Part shown: piece after piece, positions 1 to 8,331 of the stretch
How positions within the stretch are numbered: position 1 is the first letter of the stretch
How the letters are laid out: the number at the start of each line of letters is the position of its first letter
Source of the DNA: Planomicrobium sp. CPCC 101079
GTDB lineage: Bacteria > Bacillota > Bacilli > Bacillales_A > Planococcaceae
NCBI RefSeq assembly: GCF_007859275.1
Contig: NZ_VOHC01000021.1
Coordinates: 1 to 64,000, forward strand
Reading direction: 5' to 3'
DNA length: 64,000 nt
Position numbers and translations under genes: made by a program
The notes under the pieces: model-generated
The model's database searches: none
What the model saw: only the letters and a program-made list of their open reading frames with translations
Told to the model about the DNA's origin: nothing

Positions 1-69
1 CAGTTGAATGACCGCTTGCTTAATTTCTTCTGGATAGAATCGCTTGGTTGATCCCTTTTTTGAACCCAT
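1..69 (-). CDS. IS3-like transposase OrfA, N-terminal fragment (continues off the window)
   Basis: Only 23 codons lie in the window, beginning at an ATG at base 69. A ribosome binding site (GGAGGT) sits about 10 bases upstream. The visible residues are basic (MGSKKGSTKRF, then PEEIKQAVIQL) and resemble the start of the helix-turn-helix OrfA protein of IS3/IS150-type elements. OrfA normally binds the terminal repeats and is fused to the DDE integrase OrfB by frameshifting. Whether this copy is intact cannot be judged. Confidence 0.65.
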   Translation of the reverse strand, partial: MGSKKGSTKRFYPEEIKQAVIQL

Positions 70-150
70 ACAGAAAAACACCTCCAATTTGTCGTGGATA
101 ACTACATACGACGATGGCGGTGTTTTTCCTTGTCTCATTTTATTGGGTCA
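1..150 (-). mobile_element. End of an IS3-like insertion sequence
   Basis: This is the terminal part of an insertion sequence cut by the window edge. Read on the minus strand, the element begins with TGACCCAATAAAATGAGACA, a TG-starting terminal repeat of the kind IS3-family elements carry. About 80 bases further in is the start of a transposase OrfA gene. The outer boundary is placed at base 150 because the flanking bases 151-176 look like one arm of the glnA terminator. The family assignment rests on the terminal repeat style and the first 23 residues of OrfA. The opposite end and any target duplication lie outside the window. Confidence 0.75.
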
Positions 151-178
151 CTCTACTAGAGCCCCAACGGTTTTACTA
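151..178 (-). terminator. Remaining left arm of the glnA terminator, interrupted by the IS
   Basis: Directly after the glnA stop codon the minus strand reads AAAACCGTTGGGGCTCTA followed by GTAGAG, and then the IS begins. CTCTA and TAGAG can pair as the top of a hairpin. The expected descending arm (CCCCAACGGTTTT) is absent and is replaced by IS sequence. This is inferred to be half of an intrinsic terminator. Confidence 0.5.
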
Positions 179-1513
179 TTAATACATTTTCAAGTACTGT
201 TCGCGTTCCCATGGATGTACATTGACGCGGAACATGTCCCATTCAATTTCTTTCGCTTCAATGAAATTGTGCAGGATGTGTTCGCCAAGCGCTTTTTTCA
301 TCACTTCGTTATCTTGCAATTCCTGAAGGGCTGCATACAACGTTGCTGGCAAATCTTGAATGCCGACTGCTTCGCGCTCTCTTCTGTTCATCGCATAGAT
401 GTTGCGGTCTACCGCTTTTGGCGGCGTCATTTTTTTACGGATGCCATCGAGGCCAGCGCTCAAAAGAACAGCCATCGCCAGGTATGGGTTGGCAGCTGGA
501 TCAACTGAACGGATTTCAACGCGTGTTGACAATCCGCGTGAAGCCGGAATACGGATAAGCGGGCTTCTGTTTTGCCCTGACCAAGCCACGTAGCAAGGCG
601 CTTCGTAACCAGGCACCAGGCGCTTATACGAGTTGACTGTCGGGTTGGTTACTGCCGTGAAGCCTTGTGCGTGCTCCAAAATTCCTGCTAGGAACTGGTA
701 CGCTGTTTCACTCAATTTCAAATCGCCATCTTCATCCAAGAATGTATTTGTTTTGCCGTTAAACAATGAAACGTTCATGTGCATTCCCGAACCGTTCACG
801 CCGAACAATGGTTTTGGCATGAATGTCGCATGCAGGCCGTGTTGGCGTGCAACCGTTTTTACAACCAGTTTAAATGTTTGGATATCGTCACATGCTTTGA
901 TTGCATCCGCGTATTTAAAATCGATTTCGTGTTGTCCTGGAGCCACTTCATGGTGGGAAGCTTCAATTTCAAAGCCCATTGCTTCCAATTCCAATACGAT
1001 ATCGCGGCGGCAGTTTTCCCCCAAGTCGACTGGCGCCAAGTCGAAATAGCCGCCATTGTCGTTCAAGTCGAGTGAAGGCTCGCCTTTTTCATCTAATTTG
1101 AAAAGGAAAAATTCCGGTTCAGGCCCTAGGTTGAAATGAGTGAAACCAAGTTCTTCCATCTCTTTAAGGACACGCTTCAAGTTATTGCGTGGATCCCCCT
1201 CGAATGGAGTGCCGTCCGGACGGTAGATGTCACAGATCAAACGGGCAACTTTTCCTTTGCCTGTGATCCAAGGAAATACCACCCAAGTATCCAAATCAGG
1301 GAATAAGTACATATCTGATTCTTCGATGCGGACAAATCCGTCAATCGAAGAGCCGTCGAACATCATTTTATTGTCAAGCGCTTTATCCAGCTGAGAAATA
1401 GGAATTTCAACGTTTTTGATGATTCCTAGAATATCAGTGAACTGTAAACGGATAAAATTTACTTCTTCTTCTTGCACTAAACGTTTAATGTCTTCTTTTG
1501 TGTACTTTGCCAT
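179..1513 (-). CDS. glnA: Glutamine synthetase, type I-alpha
   Basis: This cytoplasmic enzyme makes glutamine from glutamate, ammonia and ATP. The 444-residue length is that of the Bacillus GSI-alpha class, which is feedback inhibited rather than adenylylated. Visible landmarks are FDGSSIDGF (52-60) followed by Arg62, metal-binding glutamates in GPEPEFF (about 130-136) and HHEV (187-190), NGSGMH (240-245), the PGYEAP flap (301-306) and NRSPLIRIP. It starts 39 bases after glnR, with an AGGAG site before ATG, so the two form the usual glnRA operon. In Bacillus, feedback-inhibited GlnA also controls GlnR and TnrA, which fits the operators upstream. Its terminator appears to be broken by an insertion sequence. 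Confidence 0.98.
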   Translation of the reverse strand: MAKYTKEDIKRLVQEEEVNFIRLQFTDILGIIKNVEIPISQLDKALDNKMMFDGSSIDGFVRIEESDMYLFPDLDTWVVFPWITGKGKVARLICDIYRPDGTPFEGDPRNNLKRVLKEMEELGFTHFNLGPEPEFFLFKLDEKGEPSLDLNDNGGYFDLAPVDLGENCRRDIVLELEAMGFEIEASHHEVAPGQHEIDFKYADAIKACDDIQTFKLVVKTVARQHGLHATFMPKPLFGVNGSGMHMNVSLFNGKTNTFLDEDGDLKLSETAYQFLAGILEHAQGFTAVTNPTVNSYKRLVPGYEAPCYVAWSGQNRSPLIRIPASRGLSTRVEIRSVDPAANPYLAMAVLLSAGLDGIRKKMTPPKAVDRNIYAMNRREREAVGIQDLPATLYAALQELQDNEVMKKALGEHILHNFIEAKEIEWDMFRVNVHPWEREQYLKMY

Positions 1514-1552
1514 GGTTTCACTCTCCTATGTATGTTTATGTAAGCCCGCTCT

Positions 1553-1936
1553 TTAATGAAAGAAACGGGATAAATCACCTTGTCGATAGCCGCCGCGTTC
1601 ATAAGAACGGGATTGCAGAATCTCTTCCCGCAAAATCTGGCGCAGTTCAGTATCACTTACCGTTTTTTGCTCTGCCACTTCCGCTTTCGGCTGCACTCTC
1701 AGTTCAAAAATCTTCTTGATGCCGGCCATATTGAGGCCTTGGTCCAAATACTCTTTGATCTCCAAAAGAACATCCACGTCATTTAATGAAAACATGCGTT
1801 TGTTGCCTTCCGTGCGGGCCGGGCGAATTAACTCGTGCTCTTCGTAATACCGGATTTGGCGCGCTGTCAAATCCGTCAGCTGCATGACTATGCTGATGGG
1901 CAGAAGCGGCATCGACCGTCGAACGCGATTCGTCAT
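1553..1936 (-). CDS. glnR: GlnR, MerR-family repressor of nitrogen genes
   Basis: GlnR represses glnRA and other nitrogen genes when glutamine is plentiful. At 127 residues it matches the family. The MerR-type winged helix occupies about residues 10-80 (MQLTDLTARQIRYYEEHELI). The C-terminal tail ends RQGDLSRFFH, the conserved autoinhibitory segment through which feedback-inhibited glutamine synthetase activates DNA binding. It is the first gene of the glnRA operon, preceded by a strong promoter and two operator-like sites, so it is expected to be autoregulated. Confidence 0.97.
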   Translation of the reverse strand: MTNRVRRSMPLLPISIVMQLTDLTARQIRYYEEHELIRPARTEGNKRMFSLNDVDVLLEIKEYLDQGLNMAGIKKIFELRVQPKAEVAEQKTVSDTELRQILREEILQSRSYERGGYRQGDLSRFFH

Positions 1937-1971
1937 TTTGTTTCACCCACTTTATATTGTACTACTATTTT

Positions 1972-2022
1972 AGTGTAATAGATGTCAGATTACTTGTCAA
2001 CTCGATGTTACATTTCCTTACA
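1972..2022 (-). promoter_or_regulatory. glnRA promoter with two GlnR/TnrA operators
   Basis: On the minus strand a -35 TTGACA (1995-2000) and a -10 TACACT (1972-1977) are separated by 17 bases. Upstream, 2006-2022 reads TGTAAGGAAATGTAACA on the minus strand, an exact match to the GlnR/TnrA consensus TGTNAN7TNACA. A second, half-matching inverted repeat at 1983-1999 covers the -35 region. This two-operator layout is the one known for B. subtilis glnRA, with the promoter-proximal operator blocking polymerase. Confidence 0.88.
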
Positions 2023-2023
2023 C

Positions 2024-2059
2024 AAAAATATCCCCACATTTTCGCGTGGGGATATTTTT
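2024..2059 (-). terminator. Intrinsic terminator of ynbB
   Basis: The stem is AAAAATATCCCCAC paired with GTGGGGATATTTTT around an 8-base loop. It begins at the ynbB stop codon and the T-run faces the minus-strand direction. It separates ynbB from the glnRA promoter and is symmetrical enough to act in both directions. Confidence 0.85.
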
Positions 2060-3290
2060 ATAATAGATTTTGCTTTTTTAACGCTTCGACTGAATTCAAT
2101 ACGGCGATTTTAACATGTTCATACGTCAAGCCACCTTGGACAAAAGCGGTATAGGGCGGACGGATTGGGCCATCTGCCGTCAGTTCAATGCTCGATCCTT
2201 GTACAAATGTCCCAGCCGCCATAATAACGTCATCTTTATAGCCGGGCATATATGCCGGTTCCGGTTTAAAACGGGCATTGACCGGTGAGCTTGCTTGGAT
2301 TGTTTGGCAGAAAGCAATCATTTGCTCTGCAGTTTTGAATGACACCGATTGAATCAGGTCCGTCCGCTTATCGGAATAATGCGGAGTGGAAGCCATGCCA
2401 ACCGACTCAAGCAGCGCAGCTGTAAATATGGCGCCTTTTAAAGCTTGCGCCACAATGTGCGGAGCCATAAAAAACCCTTGGTACATGTCCGGCAAGGTGT
2501 TAAGCGATGCTCCAGCTTCCCCGCCGATTCCCGGCGAAGTCATTCGAAACGCGCATTTCTCCACCAGCTCCCGCTTACCGGCAATATAGCCGCCGATTTT
2601 AGCAAGGCCGCCGCCTGGATTTTTGATAAGCGACCCCGCAATCAAATCCGCTCCGGCTTCAATCGGTTCTCGCTCTTCGACAAATTCTCCGTAACAATTG
2701 TCGACAAAAACAATTGCTTCCGGCTTTAGCTGACGGATTTTTTCAATCATGCTTTCAATTTGGCCGATGGTAAAAGATGGCCGCGTGTCATAACCACGCG
2801 ACCGTTGGATCGCAACCACTTTGGTGCGTTCATGGATCGCTCGTTCTACCGCATTCCAGTCCACGCGGTTTTCAGAAGTCAGATCGACATGCTGATACAT
2901 GATGCCGAAATCCCGGAGCGATCCTGTATCGCGTTCACCTCCCGAAACAATGGAATCAAGCGTATCATACGGTTTTCCTGTTATATACAACAGTTCATCT
3001 CCCGGCCGCAAAACACCGAATAACGATATGGTGATGGCATGGGTGCCAGAGATGATTTGTGGCCGGACAAGCGCCGCTTCTGCTTTAAAGACATCTGCAT
3101 AGACACGCTCAAGCGTATCGCGGCCTTCATCGTCATACCCATAGCCAGTTGAAGGATTAAAATGGTGGTCGCTGACTTGCTGCTGCTGGAATGCTTCCAG
3201 CACTTTCCGCTGGTTAATAAAAGCGATGTCGTCCGCTTTTTTCAATTGAGGCTGAATCAGTTCTTCTATTGTGTTTATTGTAGTTTGCAT
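2058..3290 (-). CDS. ynbB: YnbB, PLP-dependent aluminium-resistance/methionine gamma-lyase-like protein
   Basis: This is a 410-residue fold-type I pyridoxal-phosphate enzyme of the family annotated as aluminium resistance protein or methionine gamma-lyase family. The likely cofactor lysine is in SLIKNPGGG near residue 235, preceded by the aspartate motif VFVDNCYGEF. The reaction in the cell is not established for this family. The start is the ATG at 3290, with GGAG six bases upstream; a TTG one codon earlier is less likely. Its neighbours glnR and glnA are the same as in B. subtilis, but hflX, which normally sits upstream, is absent here. Confidence 0.88.
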   Translation of the reverse strand: MQTTINTIEELIQPQLKKADDIAFINQRKVLEAFQQQQVSDHHFNPSTGYGYDDEGRDTLERVYADVFKAEAALVRPQIISGTHAITISLFGVLRPGDELLYITGKPYDTLDSIVSGGERDTGSLRDFGIMYQHVDLTSENRVDWNAVERAIHERTKVVAIQRSRGYDTRPSFTIGQIESMIEKIRQLKPEAIVFVDNCYGEFVEEREPIEAGADLIAGSLIKNPGGGLAKIGGYIAGKRELVEKCAFRMTSPGIGGEAGASLNTLPDMYQGFFMAPHIVAQALKGAIFTAALLESVGMASTPHYSDKRTDLIQSVSFKTAEQMIAFCQTIQASSPVNARFKPEPAYMPGYKDDVIMAAGTFVQGSSIELTADGPIRPPYTAFVQGGLTYEHVKIAVLNSVEALKKQNLL

Positions 3291-3322
3291 CAAATTCTCC
3301 GTTCTGTTTTGGTCACTATTCT

Positions 3323-3364
3323 ATTATCGCGACTACTTGAAATTGCGTCAAATTCTGCTACAAT
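3323..3364. promoter_or_regulatory. Overlapping divergent promoters of ynbB and the TRIC-channel gene
   Basis: For the plus-strand gene, TTGAAA (3337-3342) and TACAAT (3359-3364) are 16 bases apart. For minus-strand ynbB, TTGACG (3346-3351) and GATAAT (3323-3328) are 17 bases apart. The two promoters interleave, so both cannot be occupied by polymerase at once. Confidence 0.7.
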
Positions 3365-3398
3365 TCATAGAGTTGCATTTTTTAGGAGGATACAAGTA

Positions 3399-4004
3399 AT
3401 GGCTTGGGAAGTATTAAGTGCCATTGGAACAATTGCGTTCGCCGTGTCAGGCGCGATTGTCGCTATGGAAGAAGAGTATGATATTTTCGGTGTTTATATT
3501 CTCGGTGTAGTCACCGCTTTTGGCGGAGGCGCAATCCGAAATCTTTTGATAGGTGTACCCGTTTCGGCGCTTTGGGAACAGGAAATGATGTTCCAGTTGG
3601 CTTTGGCCTCGATAACTATCGTATTTTTGTTTCCTCATAGGTTACTCGGGCATTGGAACCGATGGGGGAATTTTTTTGACGCCATCGGTTTGTCGGCTTT
3701 TGCCGTACAAGGCGCTATGTACGCCGTTGAATTGGAATTGCCGATTTACGCCGTCATCGTCGCTGCCATTTTGACGGGTTCGGGCGGCGGAATTATCCGC
3801 GATGTGTTTGCCGGCAGAAAACCGCTGGTCTTCAAAGCCGAAATTTATGCGGTATGGGCTGCCTGTGCCGGATTGGTAATCAGTTTTGAAATTATTCGCA
3901 TCGATTTGGGCTTATACCTTTTGTTCCTCGCCATCACCGTTTTGCGCATATTGTCATATACCTTCAAATGGAGACTGCCAACGCGCCAAATTCAATCGCT
4001 TTAA
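3399..4004 (+). CDS. TRIC-type trimeric cation channel family membrane protein (UPF0126/YvgT-like)
   Basis: This is the only recognised plus-strand gene in the window. The start is the ATG at 3399 behind AGGAGG, giving 201 residues, the usual family size. The protein is almost wholly hydrophobic, with about seven membrane segments. It has an internal repeat with two matching glycine-rich motifs, FGGGAIRNLLIG (about residue 45) and GSGGGIIRDVFAG (about residue 130), which is the hallmark of the TRIC/UPF0126 family. Prokaryotic TRIC proteins are potassium-permeable channels; the physiological role here is unknown. It has its own promoter and a perfect terminator, and sits between hfq/rhodanese and ynbB where B. 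subtilis has hflX. Confidence 0.88.
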   Translation: MAWEVLSAIGTIAFAVSGAIVAMEEEYDIFGVYILGVVTAFGGGAIRNLLIGVPVSALWEQEMMFQLALASITIVFLFPHRLLGHWNRWGNFFDAIGLSAFAVQGAMYAVELELPIYAVIVAAILTGSGGGIIRDVFAGRKPLVFKAEIYAVWAACAGLVISFEIIRIDLGLYLLFLAITVLRILSYTFKWRLPTRQIQSL

Positions 4005-4050
4005 AAAAACAGATCGAAGAGCTGATCAGCTCTTCGATCTGTTTTTTTTT
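4004..4050. terminator. Bidirectional intrinsic terminator
   Basis: A 15-bp perfect stem, ACAGATCGAAGAGCT paired with AGCTCTTCGATCTGT around GATC (4009-4042), is flanked by an A-run and a run of nine T. It lies between two convergent genes, the TRIC gene and the rhodanese gene, and can serve both. Confidence 0.92.
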
Positions 4051-4064
4051 GCCTAAAGTAGATA

Positions 4065-4364
4065 TTAAGCGATGACTTCTCCGTTCCATTCCATCATGCC
4101 GCCTTCAACGTTCACTGTCTGAAAGCCGTTGTTCGCCAGATAGTCGCAAGCCATTGCGCTGCGCCCGCCTGCTTTGCAAATTACATGATATTCTTTTTCT
4201 TGCTCCAAAGCGCCAACTTGCTCAGGCAATTGGCCAAGTGGGATATGAACTGCCCCCGGTACCATTCCATAAGCTACTTCTTCCGCTTCGCGGACATCGA
4301 TCAAGTTCAATTCTGCTCCGGATTCCACAAGTTTTTGCAAATCGTCTGTCGTTATGGATTTCAC
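4065..4364 (-). CDS. Single-domain rhodanese-like sulfurtransferase
   Basis: This is a 99-residue protein consisting of one rhodanese domain. It shows the LIDVREAEEV motif near residue 21, GAVHIPLG near 38, and the catalytic cysteine at about residue 63 in the loop CKAGGRS. Such proteins carry a persulfide on the cysteine and pass sulfur to acceptors; the acceptor is not known. The start codon is GTG at 4364 with AGGGGG upstream. It has its own promoter (4404-4432) behind the hfq terminator, so it is probably a single-gene unit. Confidence 0.9.
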   Translation of the reverse strand: MKSITTDDLQKLVESGAELNLIDVREAEEVAYGMVPGAVHIPLGQLPEQVGALEQEKEYHVICKAGGRSAMACDYLANNGFQTVNVEGGMMEWNGEVIA

Positions 4365-4403
4365 TACTTAATACCCCCTGATTCAAAATCTATTCACTTT
4401 GAA

Positions 4404-4432
4404 ATCGTATACTGCAGCCTTTCCGCTGTCAA
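4404..4432 (-). promoter_or_regulatory. Promoter of the rhodanese gene
   Basis: A consensus -35 TTGACA (4427-4432) lies 17 bases from a -10-like TACGAT (4404-4409), about 40 bases upstream of the GTG start. Confidence 0.6.
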
Positions 4433-4435
4433 TGA

Positions 4436-4466
4436 AAAGAACCAGCCGAATGACCTGGCTGGTTCC
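4436..4466 (-). terminator. Intrinsic terminator of hfq
   Basis: The stem is GAACCAGCC paired with GGCTGGTTC (4439-4465) with a 9-base loop, followed on the minus strand by TTTTC. It lies a few bases after the hfq stop codon and ends the glpD-hydrolase-miaA-hfq cluster. Confidence 0.8.
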
Positions 4467-4471
4467 TGATT

Positions 4472-4696
4472 TCACTCTTGATGTTCGATTGCGACTGCTT
4501 TCGCCGGAGAAAAAGTGGAGATAGCGTGTTTGTAGATAAGCTGTTGTTTGCCTTCTGTTTCAACCAGCACCGTAAAATTATCGTATGATTTGATGGTCCC
4601 TTTCAATTGGAAGCCATTCAGTAGAAAAACAGTAACAAAAATATTGTTTTTACGAAGCTGATTCAAATAGACATCTTGAATATTAACCGGTTTCAT
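4472..4696 (-). CDS. hfq: Hfq, RNA chaperone
   Basis: Hfq is a hexameric Sm-like protein that binds small RNAs and mRNAs. At 74 residues it matches the short Gram-positive form. The Sm1 region contains [18 protein letters not shown] and the Sm2 region contains the YKHAIS motif that lines the RNA-binding pore. The start is an ATG behind AAGGGGG, and the gene follows miaA after 11 bases, the widespread miaA-hfq pairing. It has almost no C-terminal tail. Confidence 0.97.
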   Translation of the reverse strand: MKPVNIQDVYLNQLRKNNIFVTVFLLNGFQLKGTIKSYDNFTVLVETEGKQQLIYKHAISTFSPAKAVAIEHQE

Positions 4697-4707
4697 GAAA
4701 ATCCCCC

Positions 4708-5664
4708 TTATATCCCCTGCTCTTTATTTTGTACATCCACTTTCTGAATTCGACGCTTTCGCTCTTTCTCCTGCATAAAGGCAAGAATTTCCTGAAAGTT
4801 TTTTTCAGGGTCAGCCATAGCATCAATCCAAAAAATCGGCAATTTGTTCTTGAAATAGGTGAATTGCCTTTTGGCGTACTTCCGTGAGTTTTGCTTGAGC
4901 TGTTCGATAGCTTCCGCAAACTCCAATTTCCCATCCAGATAAGCATAGAGTTCCTTATAGCCGATTGCGTGAATCGATTGGACATCCCGGATTCCGCGTT
5001 CATAAAGAGACTTGACTTCTGCCAGCAATCCCTCTCCCACCATGTTGTCCACCCTTTTGTTAATGCGGTCATACAGCACATCCCTCGGCATATCCAGACC
5101 GATAATGACTTCGTTGTACATCGGGGACAAAGCAAGGCTGCGGTCGGTCTTCTCTTCGTCGCTCAGCAGAATCTCGATTGCCCGTACCACCCGCCGTGTA
5201 TTGTTCGGATGGATATCCGCTTCCGGATCCAGTGCCAAAAGTTTGGCGTGCATATGTACGGGGCCAAAATTCTCCAATTCCTCATACAAGCTTTTCCTTA
5301 GGTTTTCATCCACTTGCGCTTCTGTAAATCGGTAATCAAACAATACCGCCTGCACATATAAACCAGTGCCGCCTACGATGATTGGCAGTTTTTTCCTTGA
5401 TTTGATTTCTTCGATTTTTCCGCGTACCACCCTCTGGTATTCTGCAACAGAAAATGCTTCGTCCGGATCTTTGATATCCAGCAGATGGTGCGGAATGCCC
5501 GCCATTTCTTCAGGCTTTATTTTTGCCGTTCCAATCGACATATCACGGTAGATTTGCATAGAATCCCCATTGATGATTTCTCCGTCCAAGCGCTTGGCCA
5601 ATTCCAGGCTAAGCGCGGTTTTTCCAGAGGCTGTCGGACCGACAATTGCTACTACATCAATCAT
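4708..5664 (-). CDS. miaA: tRNA dimethylallyltransferase
   Basis: MiaA transfers a dimethylallyl group to N6 of A37 in tRNAs that read codons beginning with U. The product is then methylthiolated by MiaB, which is also encoded in this window. At 318 residues it is family length. The P-loop GPTASGKT is at residues 9-16, followed by [17 protein letters not shown] and [11 protein letters not shown], all typical of the family. Its start overlaps the end of the upstream hydrolase gene by 8 bases, which suggests translational coupling. Confidence 0.97.
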   Translation of the reverse strand: MIDVVAIVGPTASGKTALSLELAKRLDGEIINGDSMQIYRDMSIGTAKIKPEEMAGIPHHLLDIKDPDEAFSVAEYQRVVRGKIEEIKSRKKLPIIVGGTGLYVQAVLFDYRFTEAQVDENLRKSLYEELENFGPVHMHAKLLALDPEADIHPNNTRRVVRAIEILLSDEEKTDRSLALSPMYNEVIIGLDMPRDVLYDRINKRVDNMVGEGLLAEVKSLYERGIRDVQSIHAIGYKELYAYLDGKLEFAEAIEQLKQNSRKYAKRQFTYFKNKLPIFWIDAMADPEKNFQEILAFMQEKERKRRIQKVDVQNKEQGI

Positions 5665-6577
5665 ATTTTTTCAACCATCCTACTATTGTTTGATAATGCA
5701 TTTCTTTATTTTGTTCGTTGAGCAATTCATGGCGGCCTTCTTCAGCAAGAAAAACCGTTACGTCTTTCAGACCAGCTTTCGCATACTGCTCCGCGGAACT
5801 AAAAATGCCTTTGCCATTTCCGCCGACCGGATCTTTTGCACCGCTGATCAGCAAAACCGGCAAATCTTTTCGGATTTTATCCACTTCAGCAGCTTTATGA
5901 ATCATTCCGATCCCTGTGAACAAATCCACATAAAACTGGTTAGTGGAAGGAAATCCGCATAATGGATCGCTTTCGTATTTAGCGACTTCACCGGTATCGC
6001 TGCTTAGCCAGGCAAAAGGGGATTCTTCTTTTTTAAACGCTTTATTAAAACTGCCAAAAGTTATTTTCCCAAGTAATGGGCTAACTTCTGTTTTGCCTTT
6101 TCTTTTAGCAGCGGCCCCGGCAAAGACAAGACCGATTTTTCCGGCCGCCCCTGGATTCCCCCCGGTTCCCGACAGCACGACACGGCTCAAGTCTCCGCTA
6201 TGCAGCTGCATAAAACGGCGGGCGACAAACGAACCCATGCTATGGCCGAATATCACAAGCGGCAGTTCACCGATTTGGCTTTGCACGGCCATAACCACTT
6301 CTTCTACGTCTTCTACAACGCGGTCAAAACCTTTGTCATCTCCAAAGAATCCTAGCGTGCCATTCCTTTCTGCAGTGCGGCCATGCCCTCTCTGGTCATG
6401 GCCTGAAACCGTGTAGCCGTTCCCTACTAAAAATCTGGCGAAGCTCTCATAGCGCCCTATATGTTCAGCCATCCCGTGTATGAGATGGACATGCGCTTTC
6501 GGATTTTCCGCTTCAAACAATTCACAAAAAATTTCATGGCCGTCTGAAGCTTCGAGAAAATTCCGGGTCACTTTCAT
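5657..6577 (-). CDS. Alpha/beta hydrolase, monoacylglycerol lipase/lysophospholipase-like
   Basis: This is a 306-residue alpha/beta hydrolase of the Hydrolase_4 (lysophospholipase L2/monoglyceride lipase) type. The nucleophile is Ser113 in GHSMGS. The oxyanion HG is at 34-35, [10 protein letters not shown] lies near 59-68, the acid is probably the Asp in GAKDPV (about 245), and the histidine is in GRHELLNE (about 283). There is no signal peptide, so it should be cytoplasmic. Its ATG overlaps the glpD stop codon and its end overlaps miaA. The overlap with glpD suggests, as inference only, that it may free glycerol or glycerophosphate derivatives from lipids. The substrate cannot be read from sequence. 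Confidence 0.85.
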   Translation of the reverse strand: MKVTRNFLEASDGHEIFCELFEAENPKAHVHLIHGMAEHIGRYESFARFLVGNGYTVSGHDQRGHGRTAERNGTLGFFGDDKGFDRVVEDVEEVVMAVQSQIGELPLVIFGHSMGSFVARRFMQLHSGDLSRVVLSGTGGNPGAAGKIGLVFAGAAAKRKGKTEVSPLLGKITFGSFNKAFKKEESPFAWLSSDTGEVAKYESDPLCGFPSTNQFYVDLFTGIGMIHKAAEVDKIRKDLPVLLISGAKDPVGGNGKGIFSSAEQYAKAGLKDVTVFLAEEGRHELLNEQNKEMHYQTIVGWLKKYD

Positions 6578-8244
6578 TCAAGTACCTTCCTTCCATAGCG
6601 GGTCGCTTGCTCGATTTCAGCTAACAACTCTTGACGGTAAGCCTCTTTTTGTTCCGGTGTATACTTTAATGCCTTGCTCATATATTCCAGCACCCCATCC
6701 TGATACCGGACAACATCCTGAATATGGAAATACAAGTCACCTGTTCTTCTGATGAAGAAATCGCTTGGCGTCCGTGCCATTTCCTCTTCTATTGCGTACT
6801 CAACGACAGCTGCCAGCGTCTTTGGAATCCCTCCTGGAACGTTGTCAGGAAGACCACGATAGAAATGGAACACTTTTTTGGCATTGGTGCCGAAAAATTG
6901 GGCATACAATCGGCCTTCTTCAGGACTCAAACCATATTGGGGAGCTTGAACAGCCATGTTATGGACAAATTCAGCGAAATTTTTAGAACCGCCAAAATCT
7001 CCGCCAGATAACGGCAGATTTTTTGTGACGCTTTTTCCATATTTACTGCCAGTTTCCCGTTTCAAAAGCTTGACTACTCGGTCCATAGTCGTTTCCGCCA
7101 TTTTCCGGTAACCGGTCAACTTTCCGCCAGCGATGGAAATCAGCCCGGAATCCGATATCCAAATTTCATCTTTTCTTGATATGTCGGAAGGGTCTTTTCC
7201 ACTTTCATAAATAAGTGGCCGAACACCTGCCCAAGTCGATTCGACATCATCTGAAGTTAATTGGACAGAAGGGAATGTCCGTCTGACAGCCTGGATCAGA
7301 TAATCGACATCTTTCTTGTCAGCAGCTGGCGAAATAGGGTCCTCATCGTAGAAATCATCGGTTGTGCCGACATATACTTTGGTATCCCGTGGAATCGCAA
7401 AGACCATTCGTTTGTCCGGCGTGTCAAAATACACCGCTTGGCTAAGCGGGAATGTTTTCTGATCGACAACGATATGTACACCCTTTGTCAACCGCATCTC
7501 TTTTTCCGGTGTTTCCGCATCAAAATCTTGCACATTATCCACCCAAGCACCTGTGGCATTGATGACTTTTTTAGCGAAGATATCCATTTGCGTGCCGTCT
7601 ACAAGATCGGTTGCTTGCACCCCGCCCACTTTGCCATCGGTATTATAGATGAAGCCTTCTGCTTTTACATAATTCAGGCAGACCGCTCCAAGTTCTGCCG
7701 CTTTTTTCATCGTTTCAAGGGTCAGCCGGGCATCGTCCGTCCGGTATTCAACGTAATAACCGCCTCCTACAAGGCCGTCCCGTTTCAATAAAGGTTCTTT
7801 ATGCAATGTTTCTGCTGGCTCTAACATCGTCCGGCGTTCCGCTTTTTTGACGTTCGCCAAAATATCATACGCACGCAGCCCTATATTCATGAATACCGGA
7901 CCGAATGTACCGCCTTTATAAAACGGCAGCAGCATCTTTTTAGGTTCGGTTACATGCACCGCGTTTTCGTAGACGATTTCACGTTCCCTGCCAACTTCAG
8001 CCACAATCTTCACTTGAAAATTCTTCAAGTAGCGCAGGCCCCCATGGACAAGCTTTGTCGACCGGCTGGACGTTCCCGCTGCAAAATCCTGCATCTCAAT
8101 CAACGCGACACTTAGTCCGCGGGAAGTGGCATCGAGTGCCATTCCCGCTCCGGTAATGCCCCCTCCAATAATAACAATATCGTACTGGTGATTAGATAAA
8201 TGTGCAACTTGCTGTAATCGTCGTTTTGCAGAAAACATAAGCAT
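6574..8244 (-). CDS. glpD: Aerobic glycerol-3-phosphate dehydrogenase
   Basis: GlpD is a membrane-associated FAD enzyme that oxidises sn-glycerol-3-phosphate to dihydroxyacetone phosphate and feeds electrons to the quinone pool. At 556 residues it matches the family. The FAD-binding motif IIGGGITGAG is near residue 25 after an N-terminal extension of about 20 residues. SSRSTKLVHGGLRYL is the GlpD signature. The start may be the ATG at 8244 or the in-frame ATG at 8238; both lie downstream of a purine-rich GAGGGAGAGGGA stretch. No glpF or glpK is adjacent. The leader upstream contains an attenuator-like structure, which would fit GlpP-type antitermination. Confidence 0.96.
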   Translation of the reverse strand: MLMFSAKRRLQQVAHLSNHQYDIVIIGGGITGAGMALDATSRGLSVALIEMQDFAAGTSSRSTKLVHGGLRYLKNFQVKIVAEVGREREIVYENAVHVTEPKKMLLPFYKGGTFGPVFMNIGLRAYDILANVKKAERRTMLEPAETLHKEPLLKRDGLVGGGYYVEYRTDDARLTLETMKKAAELGAVCLNYVKAEGFIYNTDGKVGGVQATDLVDGTQMDIFAKKVINATGAWVDNVQDFDAETPEKEMRLTKGVHIVVDQKTFPLSQAVYFDTPDKRMVFAIPRDTKVYVGTTDDFYDEDPISPAADKKDVDYLIQAVRRTFPSVQLTSDDVESTWAGVRPLIYESGKDPSDISRKDEIWISDSGLISIAGGKLTGYRKMAETTMDRVVKLLKRETGSKYGKSVTKNLPLSGGDFGGSKNFAEFVHNMAVQAPQYGLSPEEGRLYAQFFGTNAKKVFHFYRGLPDNVPGGIPKTLAAVVEYAIEEEMARTPSDFFIRRTGDLYFHIQDVVRYQDGVLEYMSKALKYTPEQKEAYRQELLAEIEQATRYGRKVLE

Positions 8245-8331
8245 TCCCTCTCCCTCATTTTAAATGTCGAGTTGATGTACTGACTTGCTTTCAACCAGAA
8301 TAAACCTTGGTCCTGCGTCTTTACTCCTTAA

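Noticed and set aside
44-508. Plus-strand open frame of 154 codons crossing the IS end and glnA
   Set aside because: It lies antisense to glnA and across the IS boundary, has no ribosome binding site or family resemblance, and disagrees with the codon pattern of real genes here.
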